Source of the DNA: JAICXG01 sp963801255
Lineage (GTDB): Bacteria; Verrucomicrobiota; Verrucomicrobiia; Chthoniobacterales; UBA10450
Assembly (NCBI GenBank): GCA_963801255.1
Contig: CAWDEC010000008.1
Location: forward strand, 558,001-622,000
Direction of reading: 5' to 3'
Length of the DNA stretch: 64,000 nt
Shown: positions 45,120 to 53,592 of the stretch, one piece after another
How the letters are laid out: the number at the start of each line of letters is the position of its first letter
Position numbering within the stretch: position 1 is the first letter of the stretch
Notes under the pieces: generated by a model
What the model was told of the DNA's origin: nothing
The model's database searches: none
Seen by the model: only the letters and a program-made list of their open reading frames with translations
Made by a program: the position numbers and the translations under genes

Positions 45120-46279
45120 ACGAAGGACTCGAGGCAGTCGTCGGGCGGCGTAAATGGTTCATGCTGGCAATCGGCGTGTTCTGTCTACTCCTTTCCTTGT
45201 TAGGATGGCTCGTTAACCCGCGTCAATTCTTCATTTCCTACCTCTTTGCCGAGCTGGTCTGGCTGGGAGTGGCTCTTGGCTGCATGGCCTTTCTCATGAT
45301 TCACTACCTGACAGGTGGAAAATGGGGTTGGCCAATCCGCCGCATGTTTGAGGCGGCTGCGGGTACCTTGCCACTCCTGGGTCTCTTTTTTATTCCGATC
45401 TTCTTTGGGCTGCATCAGTTGTATCCCTGGGCGCGGCCTGAAGAGCTGGCGGCGAACCCTGTTTTACAGCACAGGCATCCTTATATGAATGCCCCTTGGT
45501 TCGTCGCGAAAGCGATCGTCGCGTTCCTTCTCTGGAGTGGATTGGCCTGGCGGCTTAACAGTCTTTCGCACGCCCAGGATCTCACTCACGACGTCGAGCC
45601 GATGAAACGTCTGCGTAAATGGAGCGGACCCGGCCTGGTACTCTACCCTCTCACGATTACCGTGACTTTCGTTGACTGGGTCATGTCACTCGAAGCCGAT
45701 TGGTTTTCGACCATGTTTCCTATCCTGATCTGTATTGGTCAGATGCTAAGCGGTCTGGCTTTTGTGATTCTGTTGCTGGCCTGGATTGGGCCGCGCAGTT
45801 CGCTGTCCGAGACTATCGGGAAAGAAAACTTTCACCATCTGGGAAGCCTCCTGCTCGCCTTCACCATGTTGTGGGCCTACATGGCTTTTGCACAGTTACT
45901 CGTTATCTGGTCGGGCGATTTGCCGCACGAGATTTCGTGGTATCTCCATCGAATCGCCGGCGGCTGGCGCTGGGTGGTGGCGTTTCTTGTCCTCTTCCAT
46001 TTCTTCGGGCCGTTCTTTCTCCTTCTCTCGCGGCAAATGAAACAGACACGGCGCGCCCTGGCCACGATTGCCGCCATCATGTTTGTCGCGCACGTGATCG
46101 ACGTTTGGTGGCTGATTACGCCCAGCTTTTATCCCAATGGCATTCATATCAGCTGGCTCGACTTTACAGCGTTATCCGGCATTGGCGGCGTCTGGCTCTT
46201 TCTCTTCTTTTTCAAACTGCAAAGCAAACCGCTTCTCCCGATCAACGATCCGCGCTTTGCCGTCGCTACTTTGGTATGA
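45116..46279 (+). CDS. actF: Alternative complex III subunit ActF, NrfD-like membrane protein
   Basis: 387 residues, about ten membrane helices, a divergent relative of ActC. Typical segments are HPYMNAPWFVAKAIVAF, GPGLVLYPLTITVTFVDWVMSLEADWFSTMFP and LLAFTMLWAYMAFAQLLVIWSGDLPHEISWY. Partners ActC in the membrane; quinol binding by ActF is thought lost in the family. GTG start at 45116 overlaps the actE stop. Confidence 0.94.
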   Translation: MNEGLEAVVGRRKWFMLAIGVFCLLLSLLGWLVNPRQFFISYLFAELVWLGVALGCMAFLMIHYLTGGKWGWPIRRMFEAAAGTLPLLGLFFIPIFFGLHQLYPWARPEELAANPVLQHRHPYMNAPWFVAKAIVAFLLWSGLAWRLNSLSHAQDLTHDVEPMKRLRKWSGPGLVLYPLTITVTFVDWVMSLEADWFSTMFPILICIGQMLSGLAFVILLLAWIGPRSSLSETIGKENFHHLGSLLLAFTMLWAYMAFAQLLVIWSGDLPHEISWYLHRIAGGWRWVVAFLVLFHFFGPFFLLLSRQMKQTRRALATIAAIMFVAHVIDVWWLITPSFYPNGIHISWLDFTALSGIGGVWLFLFFFKLQSKPLLPINDPRFAVATLV

Positions 46280-46749
46280 TTCCGCAGGGCCAACAGACCG
46301 AAAACGCAACCCACGAAACGAAGGATGCGGATGTGGTCGGCCTGGTTATGGTTGCAGGCCTTGTCCTTTTGCTGATTGCGCTTTCCCTGCTTATTTGCGG
46401 CGGAGTTTTGCATCTGTTTAACCGCGGCCAGAGCGGTAAGAACAACAGCACGCAATTAGTGACAAGGGCAGGGGAATTCCCCGGACCGCGATTACTCGTG
46501 CATCCGGGAAGCGAGCGTGCGGAAAACGATCTCGCCGGCAAGACCAGGCTAGAGACTTACGGCTGGGTCAATCGTCACGACAGGATTACTCATATTCCAA
46601 TCTCGCGCGCGATGCAGTTACTGGTCGAGCGGGGATTGCCTGAGGTTGGTGAAGGGCAAACGCGCTTGCAACTCATGCAATCGCGTCCGCAGAACGATGT
46701 CCAACCCGCGAAGCCCATAACTTTGCCGGTGCCGGAGGAGACGCCATGA
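46276..46749 (+). CDS. Small single-helix membrane protein of the act-cox operon, unknown
   Basis: 157 residues. Short cytoplasmic start, one membrane helix (VVGLVMVAGLVLLLIALSLL, about 24-45), then a periplasmic tail with FPGPRLLVHPGSERAEN, LETYGWVNRHDRITHIPISRAMQLLVERGLPEVG and a Pro-rich end. Starts ATG at 46276 within the actF stop (ATGA) and overlaps sco by 4 bases, so it is an integral operon member. I recall similar short proteins in act-cox clusters without a named role; assembly or subunit function for ACIII-oxidase contact is a guess. Confidence 0.85.
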   Translation: MIPQGQQTENATHETKDADVVGLVMVAGLVLLLIALSLLICGGVLHLFNRGQSGKNNSTQLVTRAGEFPGPRLLVHPGSERAENDLAGKTRLETYGWVNRHDRITHIPISRAMQLLVERGLPEVGEGQTRLQLMQSRPQNDVQPAKPITLPVPEETP

Positions 46750-47564
46750 GTCTTCGGGGATTGATTGGTGGCCTGACAATCCTATGGCTGGGGACTGTGC
46801 CGTTAAGCGCGGATACGAGTTTATCGCCATCTGATCTTAAGCGGATCACTTACGATCAGCATCTGGGCCAGGCGCTTTCGCGCAGTCTAATGTTCCGGGA
46901 GTCGGACAGGAAAAGTGTCTCCCTGGGAGATCTGTTTAACGATAAGCCGACACTTCTTGTCCTCGGTTATTACCATTGCCCAATGCTGTGCACATTGATC
47001 AATGACGGGTTGATCGAATCGTTGCAGGAGCTGCGTTTTAATGTCGGCCGCGACTTCAACATTATCGAGTTAAGCATCGACCCGAATGAAACACCTGAGG
47101 TCGCGACGGCGAAGAAGCGGGAGTATCTGAAGCGCTACGGCCGGGCAAAGGCCGAGAGCGGCTGGCATTTTCTTACTGCTGACGAGGGAACGATTGTGCA
47201 GTTGGCGAATGAGGTCGGTTTCCGCTTTAAGTACGACCCGGCTACTCATGAGTATGCCCACCCAAGCGGGTTTGTTGTCCTGACACCGGATGGCAGGGTA
47301 TCCCGCTACTTCTTTGGGGTTAACTTTAATCCAAACGAGTTGAGAAGCGCCATTATAGCTGCCGGCAAGGGGCAAAATGGCTCGCTAATCAAAGAGCTTA
47401 TCCTCCTTTGTTGTCGCTATAGCCCGGTCACAGGCAAATATGGCGAACTCGTTCTCACGGTTCTGCGAGTGCTGGGAGTGGGCACGGTCATTCTTATGGC
47501 CTGGTGGATAATTAATCTTGTCCGAGCAGGCGCAACCCGGAACCGATCTCAGGGGGCGGGCTAA
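46746..47564 (+). CDS. SCO1/SenC family copper chaperone
   Basis: 272 residues. Signal or anchor at the N-terminus, a thioredoxin-like domain with the copper motif YYHCPMLCTLI (Cys-x3-Cys) and the conserved His in EYAHPSGFVVL, and a C-terminal membrane helix. Delivers copper to the CuA site of cytochrome oxidase subunit II, encoded next. ATG at 46746 overlaps the previous stop; coxB starts one base after its stop. Confidence 0.92.
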   Translation: MSLRGLIGGLTILWLGTVPLSADTSLSPSDLKRITYDQHLGQALSRSLMFRESDRKSVSLGDLFNDKPTLLVLGYYHCPMLCTLINDGLIESLQELRFNVGRDFNIIELSIDPNETPEVATAKKREYLKRYGRAKAESGWHFLTADEGTIVQLANEVGFRFKYDPATHEYAHPSGFVVLTPDGRVSRYFFGVNFNPNELRSAIIAAGKGQNGSLIKELILLCCRYSPVTGKYGELVLTVLRVLGVGTVILMAWWIINLVRAGATRNRSQGAG

Positions 47565-47565
47565 G

Positions 47566-48510
47566 ATGGACAGTTTTCATCTCTTTCCGCCGGAGGCCTC
47601 CACGAGCGCGGCCCAAGTGGATTGGCTTTTCTTCGGTCTCGTTCTGATGAGTCTGTTTTTCTGTGTCGTCGTATTCTTTCCCATCACCTATTTTTCCATT
47701 CGTTACCGGCGCGGCTCTTCTGCCGACCGCTCTAATCCGTCCTCGGGGAGCAATCTTTTGGAGAGTGGGTGGACGCTGCTTCCCCTGATGATTTCGATCG
47801 GCTTTTTCGTCTGGGGAGCGACGGTTTACTACCACATCGAGCGACCGCCACGAAACGCTTTGCAAGTGCAGGTAGTGGCGAAGCAATGGATGTGGAAGCT
47901 GGAGCACGCGGAAGGAAAAAAGGAGATCAATGAGTTACACCTGCCGCTCGGGCAAACGGTGAGTCTGACGATGACCTCACAGGATGTGATTCACAGCTTC
48001 TACATTCCAGCCTTTCGGGTGAAACAGGACGTCGTTCCCGGAAAGTATACGACGGAATGGTTCCATCCAACCAGGCTCGGAGAGTTTCATCTCTTCTGTG
48101 CGGAATATTGCGGCACGAATCACTCCAGGATGATCGGCCGGGTGGTTGTCATGGAACCGGCTAAGTATCAACAGTGGCTGACGTCGGGTGAAATGGGCAC
48201 GGCGATCGCCTTGGAGGGACGTCGCCTTTTCCGGGATAAGGGATGCAGCGGATGCCATGAAGCCAACTCGATCGTGCATGCGCCGCCGCTGGAGGGGATC
48301 TATGGGAAACAGGTCCCGCTCAATTCCGGCGAGGTTGTTACGGCGGACGACCAGTACATTCGCGATTCCATTCTTCTGCCAGGCAAACAGATATCTGCCG
48401 GCTATGACAACCTGATGCCAAGTTTCACCGGCCATATCAGCGAGGGCGAGATCATGCAGATCATCGCCTACCTAAAGTCGATCGGAGAGACGCAACCTGA
48501 CAAGAAATGA
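47566..48510 (+). CDS. coxB: Cytochrome c oxidase subunit II with fused cytochrome c (caa3 type)
   Basis: 314 residues. Two membrane helices (about 20-40 and 75-95), the CuA domain with VVAKQWMWKLEH, SQDVIHSFYIPAFRVKQDVVPG and ligands in CAEYCGTNHSRM, then a fused C-terminal cytochrome c with heme site CSGCHEA and an axial Met in LMPSFTG. The fusion marks a caa3 oxidase that can take electrons straight from ACIII. ATG at 47566; a 16-residue longer GTG/ATG reading from 47518 overlaps sco and is unlikely. Confidence 0.96.
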   Translation: MDSFHLFPPEASTSAAQVDWLFFGLVLMSLFFCVVVFFPITYFSIRYRRGSSADRSNPSSGSNLLESGWTLLPLMISIGFFVWGATVYYHIERPPRNALQVQVVAKQWMWKLEHAEGKKEINELHLPLGQTVSLTMTSQDVIHSFYIPAFRVKQDVVPGKYTTEWFHPTRLGEFHLFCAEYCGTNHSRMIGRVVVMEPAKYQQWLTSGEMGTAIALEGRRLFRDKGCSGCHEANSIVHAPPLEGIYGKQVPLNSGEVVTADDQYIRDSILLPGKQISAGYDNLMPSFTGHISEGEIMQIIAYLKSIGETQPDKK

Positions 48511-50186
48511 ACGGAAGCACCGCAATAGAGTCCGAGAACGCGACGGCAACGATCGTTGAGACATCGGGTCAAGTCGCGGCGCTCAACTATCTAAGCCGCG
48601 ACCATAGCGTTCGCTCCTGGCTTCTCACAACCGATCATAAGCGGATTGGGCTTCTCTATCTCTGGACGATTATTCTCTTTTTCACGATCGCGAGTGTGGC
48701 TGCCGCGATGATGCGCATCGAATTGCTCACTCCGCAGGGTGACTTGGTCACCTCGGAGACTTACAACAAGCTTTTCACCATCCATGGCGTCCTCATGGTT
48801 TGGTTCTTTCTTATTCCCTCCATTCCGGCTGTGCTCGGGAACTTTGTCATTCCTCTGATGATCGGCGCGCGCGATGTCGCGTTCCCGCGCCTGAATCTGA
48901 TGAGCTGGTATATCTTTATTTTCGGCGGGGCCCTCGCGCTCTGGTCGCTGATCCATGGTGGCGTGGATACGGGCTGGACTTTTTACACGCCCTATAGCAC
49001 GACCTACGCGAACTCCCATGTCATCTCGATGGCAGCCGGTGTCTTCGTAGCAGGGTTTTCCTCCATCGTCACGGGACTCAATTTCATCGTCACCATTCAC
49101 AAGATGCGAGCGCCGGGACTGACCTGGTTTCGGCTGCCGCTCTTTATCTGGTCGCTCTACGCCACGAGTCTTATCATGGTGCTGGCAACTCCCGTGCTCG
49201 CAATCACTCTCGCCCTGATGTCGGTCGAACGGTTTTGGGGAGTGGGCATCTTTGATCCCAAGCTCGGAGGCGATCCGATTCTCTTTCAACATCTCTTTTG
49301 GTTTTACTCCCATCCTGCGGTCTACATCATGATTCTGCCTGGAATGGGAGTGATCAGCGAACTGATCCCTTGTTTCTCGCGCAAACCGATCTTCGGTTAC
49401 CCCTGGGTCGCCTGTTCCAGCATGGCCATTGCCGTTCTGGGCTTTATCGTCTGGGGCCATCATATGTTCGTTAGTTCCCAATCGATCTACGCCGGAATGG
49501 TCTTTTCCATTCTGAGTTTTATCGTGGCGGTTCCGTCGGGAATTAAGGTTTTTAACTGGACCGCGACTCTCTACAAGGGTTCGATCAGTTTTCAGACGCC
49601 AATGCTTTACGCCCTTGGTTTCATTGGTCTTTTTACGATCGGTGGGCTCACGGGACTGTTCCTTGCTTCGCTCGCCGTTGATGTCCATGTCACCGATACC
49701 TACTTTGTCGTAGCGCATTTCCATTACATCATGGTGGGAGGAATGGTGATGGCCTTCATGGGCGGGTTACACTACTGGTGGCCAAAGATTACCGGCCGAC
49801 TCTACCCGGAATTTATCGGGAAAACGGCAGCCATTATTACTTTCATCGGATTCAATCTCACCTTCTTTCCTCAGTTCCTGCTTGGCTATCTTGGGATGCC
49901 ACGGCGCTACCATGCTTACCCGCCGGAGTTTCAGGTCTTCCATGTTCTTTCAACGGCTGGTGCGTCGATCCTGGGTGTGGGTTATCTCTTACCACTGATC
50001 TATCTGCTCTGGTCGCTTAAGTATGGACGCTCTGCCGGGCCTAATCCGTGGCGTGCCACGGGATTGGAATGGCAGACCGAGTCGCCACCGCCGAAGCATA
50101 ACTTCGAGCACACCCCGCTTGTTACCAGTCCTCCTTACCAATACTCGGCGGAAGAGGACAAAGAGTTAGAAGTCGCCAACATCTAG
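48507..50186 (+). CDS. coxA: Cytochrome c oxidase subunit I
   Basis: 559 residues, twelve membrane helices. Heme and copper ligands are all present: His in NKLFTIHGVLMVWFF (low-spin heme), His and cross-linked Tyr in WFYSHPAVYIMILPGMG, the His pair in VWGHHMFV, and the two heme His in VAHFHYIMVGG. Reduces O2 and pumps protons. Overlaps the coxB stop (ATGA). No subunit III or IV gene follows within the window; the next gene is a lipid-kinase-like one. Confidence 0.96.
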   Translation: MNGSTAIESENATATIVETSGQVAALNYLSRDHSVRSWLLTTDHKRIGLLYLWTIILFFTIASVAAAMMRIELLTPQGDLVTSETYNKLFTIHGVLMVWFFLIPSIPAVLGNFVIPLMIGARDVAFPRLNLMSWYIFIFGGALALWSLIHGGVDTGWTFYTPYSTTYANSHVISMAAGVFVAGFSSIVTGLNFIVTIHKMRAPGLTWFRLPLFIWSLYATSLIMVLATPVLAITLALMSVERFWGVGIFDPKLGGDPILFQHLFWFYSHPAVYIMILPGMGVISELIPCFSRKPIFGYPWVACSSMAIAVLGFIVWGHHMFVSSQSIYAGMVFSILSFIVAVPSGIKVFNWTATLYKGSISFQTPMLYALGFIGLFTIGGLTGLFLASLAVDVHVTDTYFVVAHFHYIMVGGMVMAFMGGLHYWWPKITGRLYPEFIGKTAAIITFIGFNLTFFPQFLLGYLGMPRRYHAYPPEFQVFHVLSTAGASILGVGYLLPLIYLLWSLKYGRSAGPNPWRATGLEWQTESPPPKHNFEHTPLVTSPPYQYSAEEDKELEVANI

Positions 50187-50208
50187 ATCGTGGTTTAGAT
50201 GGGGCTCG

Positions 50209-51117
50209 GTGGCGGAATGTATCGAGGTCATTCTAAATTCTGGTTCGGGCGCACAGCGTGCCAGGGAATCGCGTGCCAGGCTGGAGAAAGTCTTCGGCGA
50301 ATCCGGCCGGCCTTTTAATATCTCGGTCGGCGAGGGCGAGGAATTGGTGCGGCTGGCGCGGGAAAAAGCGACGAGCGACTGCGAGATCCTGGTAGCCGGA
50401 GGAGGCGATGGAACGATCTGCACGGTAGGAGAAGTGGCGCTGCGTACCGGCAAGACGCTGGGAGTAATTCCGCTTGGCACGTTTAACTATTTTGCCCGCA
50501 ATCTTGCCATCCCTCTCGATGTCGAGGCAGCGGCACGAGTCATCCTCAATGGCAGGCAGGTGCGAGCTTCGGTTTTGGACCTGGATGGACGGCTGGTGCT
50601 GAATAACTCTAGTTTCGGGATTCACCCGGAAGTCCTCATCAAACGGCGGGAGTTATATCGTCGCTTCGGCCGCAGTCATATAAGCGCCTATCTCTCGGTC
50701 ATTCTCAATGCGTTTCGTTTGCCCCCGCGGCTGCGAGTGCGGTTGGCGACGAAAGAAGGCGAGGTAGTGCGCGAGACACCTGCGATGCTTGTCTGTTCGA
50801 ATGCCTATCAGGTGGAGACTTTCAAGCTGGCTGGGAGAGAATGTCTGGACCGGGGTAAATTCGTTGTCTATGTCGCGCGCATGTCCGGGCGATACACCAT
50901 CTTTCGGCTTGGCCTTCGCACCATGCTCCGCCAGCTCAGGATGCAAACAGATTACGAGGTGTTTTGCGCGCGGGACGTGACGATTGACTCCGTTCGGCAC
51001 AAACATCTGCGGGTGGCGGTCGACGGTGAGTTAGAGAGACTGCAAACTCCGATGCGGTTTCGGATCGCGCCGAGAGAGTTGGTTGTCCTCGCGCCTCAAG
51101 AGGGCGAGGCGAAGTGA
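50209..51117 (+). CDS. Diacylglycerol/lipid kinase family protein (YegS/BmrU-like)
   Basis: 302 residues. Catalytic DAGK domain with the nucleotide motif ILVAGGGDGTICTVGEVAL and IPLGTFNYFARNLAIP, followed by a beta domain ending RVAVDGELERLQTPMRFRI. Phosphorylates a lipid such as diacylglycerol or a sphingoid base; substrate not visible. GTG start at 50209, 22 bases after coxA, so it may be read through from the respiratory operon though functionally unrelated. Followed by a bidirectional hairpin. Confidence 0.9.
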   Translation: MAECIEVILNSGSGAQRARESRARLEKVFGESGRPFNISVGEGEELVRLAREKATSDCEILVAGGGDGTICTVGEVALRTGKTLGVIPLGTFNYFARNLAIPLDVEAAARVILNGRQVRASVLDLDGRLVLNNSSFGIHPEVLIKRRELYRRFGRSHISAYLSVILNAFRLPPRLRVRLATKEGEVVRETPAMLVCSNAYQVETFKLAGRECLDRGKFVVYVARMSGRYTIFRLGLRTMLRQLRMQTDYEVFCARDVTIDSVRHKHLRVAVDGELERLQTPMRFRIAPRELVVLAPQEGEAK

Positions 51118-51199
51118 GAAAGCGACTGCGCTCGCTTTGATTTCCAAAGGCCCACCTTGTTATTCCAAGGGGCGCGGGACGCTTTTCTGTACAGCAAAA

Positions 51200-51231
51200 A
51201 TCTTCCCCCGGGGTCAGACCCGGAGGAAGAT
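51200..51231. terminator. Bidirectional hairpin terminator between convergent genes
   Basis: ATCTTCC (51200-51206) pairs with GGAAGAT (51225-51231), with further C/G pairing inside around a short loop. A run of A precedes and CTTT follows on the plus strand, so both directions could terminate. It lies between the lipid kinase stop and the lipoprotein stop. Confidence 0.6.
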
Positions 51232-51256
51232 CTTGCCTTTACAGGTAAAGATTAAA

Positions 51257-51511
51257 TTAAGGGGTAGGCGACGCTTCGGTCGTCGTGGACTCCGTGGTGG
51301 TCGACTCTGTAGTGCCGCCTTCGGTGGCAGGACTCGTCGTGGCCATAGGAGTGGATTCAGCCGGGCTCGTCGTCGCGGGCGGATTCACCACCGTCGTGTT
51401 ATTCTCGGTCGTCGTCTCCGCGGGTGAAGCCGCCGGGGCCACCGTTTCGGTTTTTTGTTCACACGCCACGAGGAGCGCGGCGCTCGCCAGGATGCAGATA
51501 TATTTCTTCAT
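51257..51511 (-). CDS. Small Thr/Ser/Pro-rich lipoprotein
   Basis: 84 residues. The N-terminus MKKYICILASAALLVACEQK has a clean lipobox with the acylated Cys at 17. The rest is a low-complexity Thr, Glu, Ser, Pro and Ala stretch with repeated TTTES and ATTSPA units, so it would be a disordered lipid-anchored tail. No domain recognised. ATG start at 51511. Confidence 0.8.
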   Translation of the reverse strand: MKKYICILASAALLVACEQKTETVAPAASPAETTTENNTTVVNPPATTSPAESTPMATTSPATEGGTTESTTTESTTTEASPTP

Positions 51512-51618
51512 AGGTTATGGATGAAGGCCCACGTTGGGTTAACTATTGAATCGGGGCAAGCGAACTTTTCGGCCCTGCGCGATTTTTATTTCTGGGGTCC
51601 GGCGCGAAAAAGGCCCGG

Positions 51619-52746
51619 CTATGAAGGAAATGCAGCGTCGTTAGGCGTCGGAAAGGGTGGCTCGTAAGGCAGGCCGTGCGCCTCCGCGACCGCGCGGCAG
51701 GTGAGCCGGCCATCCATGGTATTTATGCCGCCGACGAGCGCCGGCTGGCGTTCGCAGGCTTCCTTCAAGCCGAGATCGGCCAGCAGCTCCACATAGCGAT
51801 AAGTGATGTTCGTCAGGGCCTGTGTCGCGGTGCGCGCGTAAGCTGCCGGCATGTTGGCCACGCAGTAATGAATCACCCCTTCTTCGACGTAAATAGGATC
51901 CTGATGAGTGGTGGGCCGCGAAGTTTCCACACATCCGCCCTGGTCGATCGCAATATCGACCAGCACGCTGCCCGGTCGCATTTTGCGCAGCATTTCGCGC
52001 GTAATCAGTTTGGGCGCCTTGGCACCAGGTACGAGCACCGCGCCAATAAGCAGATCGATCGAGGGCATCAATTCCTGCAAATGCGCTTCGCTCGAATAAA
52101 GCGTGTGCGCGGTGTGCATGGTGATATCGAGGAAACGCATTCGCTCCAGGTCGACTTCGAGAATCGTGACGTCCGCTGCGAGGCCGGTCGCCATTCGCGC
52201 AGCGTTCACCCCTGAGGTGCCGCCGCCGAGCACGACCACACGCCCCGGGAGCACACCCGGCACGCCGCCGAGCAGCACGCCGTTCCCGCCGTTATGCTTT
52301 GCCAGGAAATAGGCGCCCATCACGACGGACATGCGGCCCGCGATCTCACTCATAGGCTCGAGCAGCGGGAGTCGGTTGCCGACTTGAATCGTTTCATAAG
52401 CAACGCCGGTCACACCCGATTTGAGAAGCGCTTCGGTTAACTGCTTACTCGCCGCGAGATGGAGATAGGTAAAAAGAATCTGTCCCTTGCGCAGCAACTC
52501 CCATTCAGCCGGCAGCGGCTCTTTCACTTTCACGATCATGTCCGCCTGCTGGAAAAGATCGGGTGCGCTCTCGATAATTTTCGCGCCCGCCGCGGTATAA
52601 TCAGCATCGGGGTAACCGGTGCCAACGCCCGCGCCCTTTTGGACGAGCACGGTATGGCCGCGTTTTGTCAGTTGGTAGGCTGCAGATGGCAGAAGGCTGA
52701 CACGATGTTCCTGCTGCTTAATTTCTTTCGGGACGCCGATAATCAT
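51619..52746 (-). CDS. ald: Alanine dehydrogenase
   Basis: Converts alanine to pyruvate and ammonia with NAD+, reversible. 375 residues; MIIGVPKEIKQQEHRVSLLP start, pyruvate-binding KVKEPLPAEWELL, catalytic His in YLHLAASKQL, NAD-binding VVLGGGTSGVNAARMATGL, and the end segment NMPAAYARTATQALTN. All residues typical for Ald rather than transhydrogenase PntA. ATG at 52746. The yqgE gene lies 36 bases upstream on the same strand. Confidence 0.96.
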   Translation of the reverse strand: MIIGVPKEIKQQEHRVSLLPSAAYQLTKRGHTVLVQKGAGVGTGYPDADYTAAGAKIIESAPDLFQQADMIVKVKEPLPAEWELLRKGQILFTYLHLAASKQLTEALLKSGVTGVAYETIQVGNRLPLLEPMSEIAGRMSVVMGAYFLAKHNGGNGVLLGGVPGVLPGRVVVLGGGTSGVNAARMATGLAADVTILEVDLERMRFLDITMHTAHTLYSSEAHLQELMPSIDLLIGAVLVPGAKAPKLITREMLRKMRPGSVLVDIAIDQGGCVETSRPTTHQDPIYVEEGVIHYCVANMPAAYARTATQALTNITYRYVELLADLGLKEACERQPALVGGINTMDGRLTCRAVAEAHGLPYEPPFPTPNDAAFPS

Positions 52747-52782
52747 ATGCGCGAAGCTTTTCGCACCGAACAAGGCGCGAAG

Positions 52783-53340
52783 CTAGTTCAAAGAAGGATC
52801 GTCCGGCGCGGCCGAGAGCATCTTGAACCAGGGCCCAAGTCCGCGCATGATCTCGAACCAGAGACGCGGTAATCGCTCAGGGAGGAGGGCTTCGCGGGTT
52901 GGCTTTTGCAGGACCCACGCATTCTGGCGCAACTCATTTTCAAGCTGGCCGGCATTCCAACCAGCGTAGCCAACAAAAGCGCGGATCGTCGTGCGATCTT
53001 TCTCCGCCAATTTATCGGCGTCCTCGAGAGCGACATTCGAAGTCAGGCGAAGCGAGTCCACTCCATTCCAATCGAAAGAAGCAAACATCAACTGGTTGGT
53101 TCCGACAGGACCGCCGAGAAAAACCGGGACATCGGCGAGCGCGGCCGGCGGTGGTTCGGTGACCAGGTCGGCGACCTGCTTGTCGAGCGGGCGATTGACG
53201 ATCAGGCCGAGCGCACCTTGCGCTGCGTCATGCGAGGAAATGAAAAGAACGCTGCGCCGAAAATTTGGATCAAGCATGCTGGGATGCGCGACAAGGAGCA
53301 GACCGGTAAAATTCTGCGGCGGATTCGACGGTAGACGCAC
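52783..53340 (-). CDS. yqgE: YqgE/AlgH family protein (UPF0301)
   Basis: About 185 residues, the usual family size, if the GTG at 53340 is used; a GTG at 53529 would add a poorly conserved 63-residue extension. Family motifs are FTGLLLVAHPSMLDPNFRRSVLFISSHDAQGALGLIVNRP-like in sequence (broken here as TGLLLVAHPSMLDPNF and GALGLIVNRPL), VFLGGPVGTNQLMF and AFVGYAGWNAGQLENEL. Role unresolved in bacteria. The reading upstream of 53340 abuts a tRNA-like repeat at 53529-53551. Confidence 0.87.
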   Translation of the reverse strand: MRLPSNPPQNFTGLLLVAHPSMLDPNFRRSVLFISSHDAAQGALGLIVNRPLDKQVADLVTEPPPAALADVPVFLGGPVGTNQLMFASFDWNGVDSLRLTSNVALEDADKLAEKDRTTIRAFVGYAGWNAGQLENELRQNAWVLQKPTREALLPERLPRLWFEIMRGLGPWFKMLSAAPDDPSLN

Positions 53341-53528
53341 AACAAAAATAGAAGGCTCAGTCGCGACAAGTGCAAGTTGCCGGAGATGGCGGGTCGACGG
53401 CAAAAAAGACGGAGCCGAAGTGTGTTCGCCTAACGACTGAATTGCTCGAACTCTTTCAGGCAAAAGCGAGTGAATAGTTAGCTGGCGAAAAGTAAGAGTC
53501 AGACTCCGCGCCCAGACAAAGAAGGTCA

Positions 53529-53551
53529 CAGCTCATTCGGGGATCGAACCC
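53529..53551 (-). repeat. tRNA-Glu 3'-end repeat, copy 1 (att-like)
   Basis: 23 bases that match the 3' end of the tRNA-Glu gene (56447-56469) with two differences: on the minus strand GGGTTCGATCCCCG, the T-arm, followed by the acceptor-like AATGAGCTG. No other tRNA parts are present beside it. Typical of an attachment-site remnant left by integration at a tRNA 3' end. Confidence 0.7.
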
Positions 53552-53592
53552 GATTTGAACCCTTTCTCTGTTATACGAAACGAACCAACCGG

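Noticed and set aside
48591..49724. 377-codon open frame opposite coxA
   Set aside because: Very hydrophilic, repetitive charge pattern typical of antisense of membrane-helix codons.
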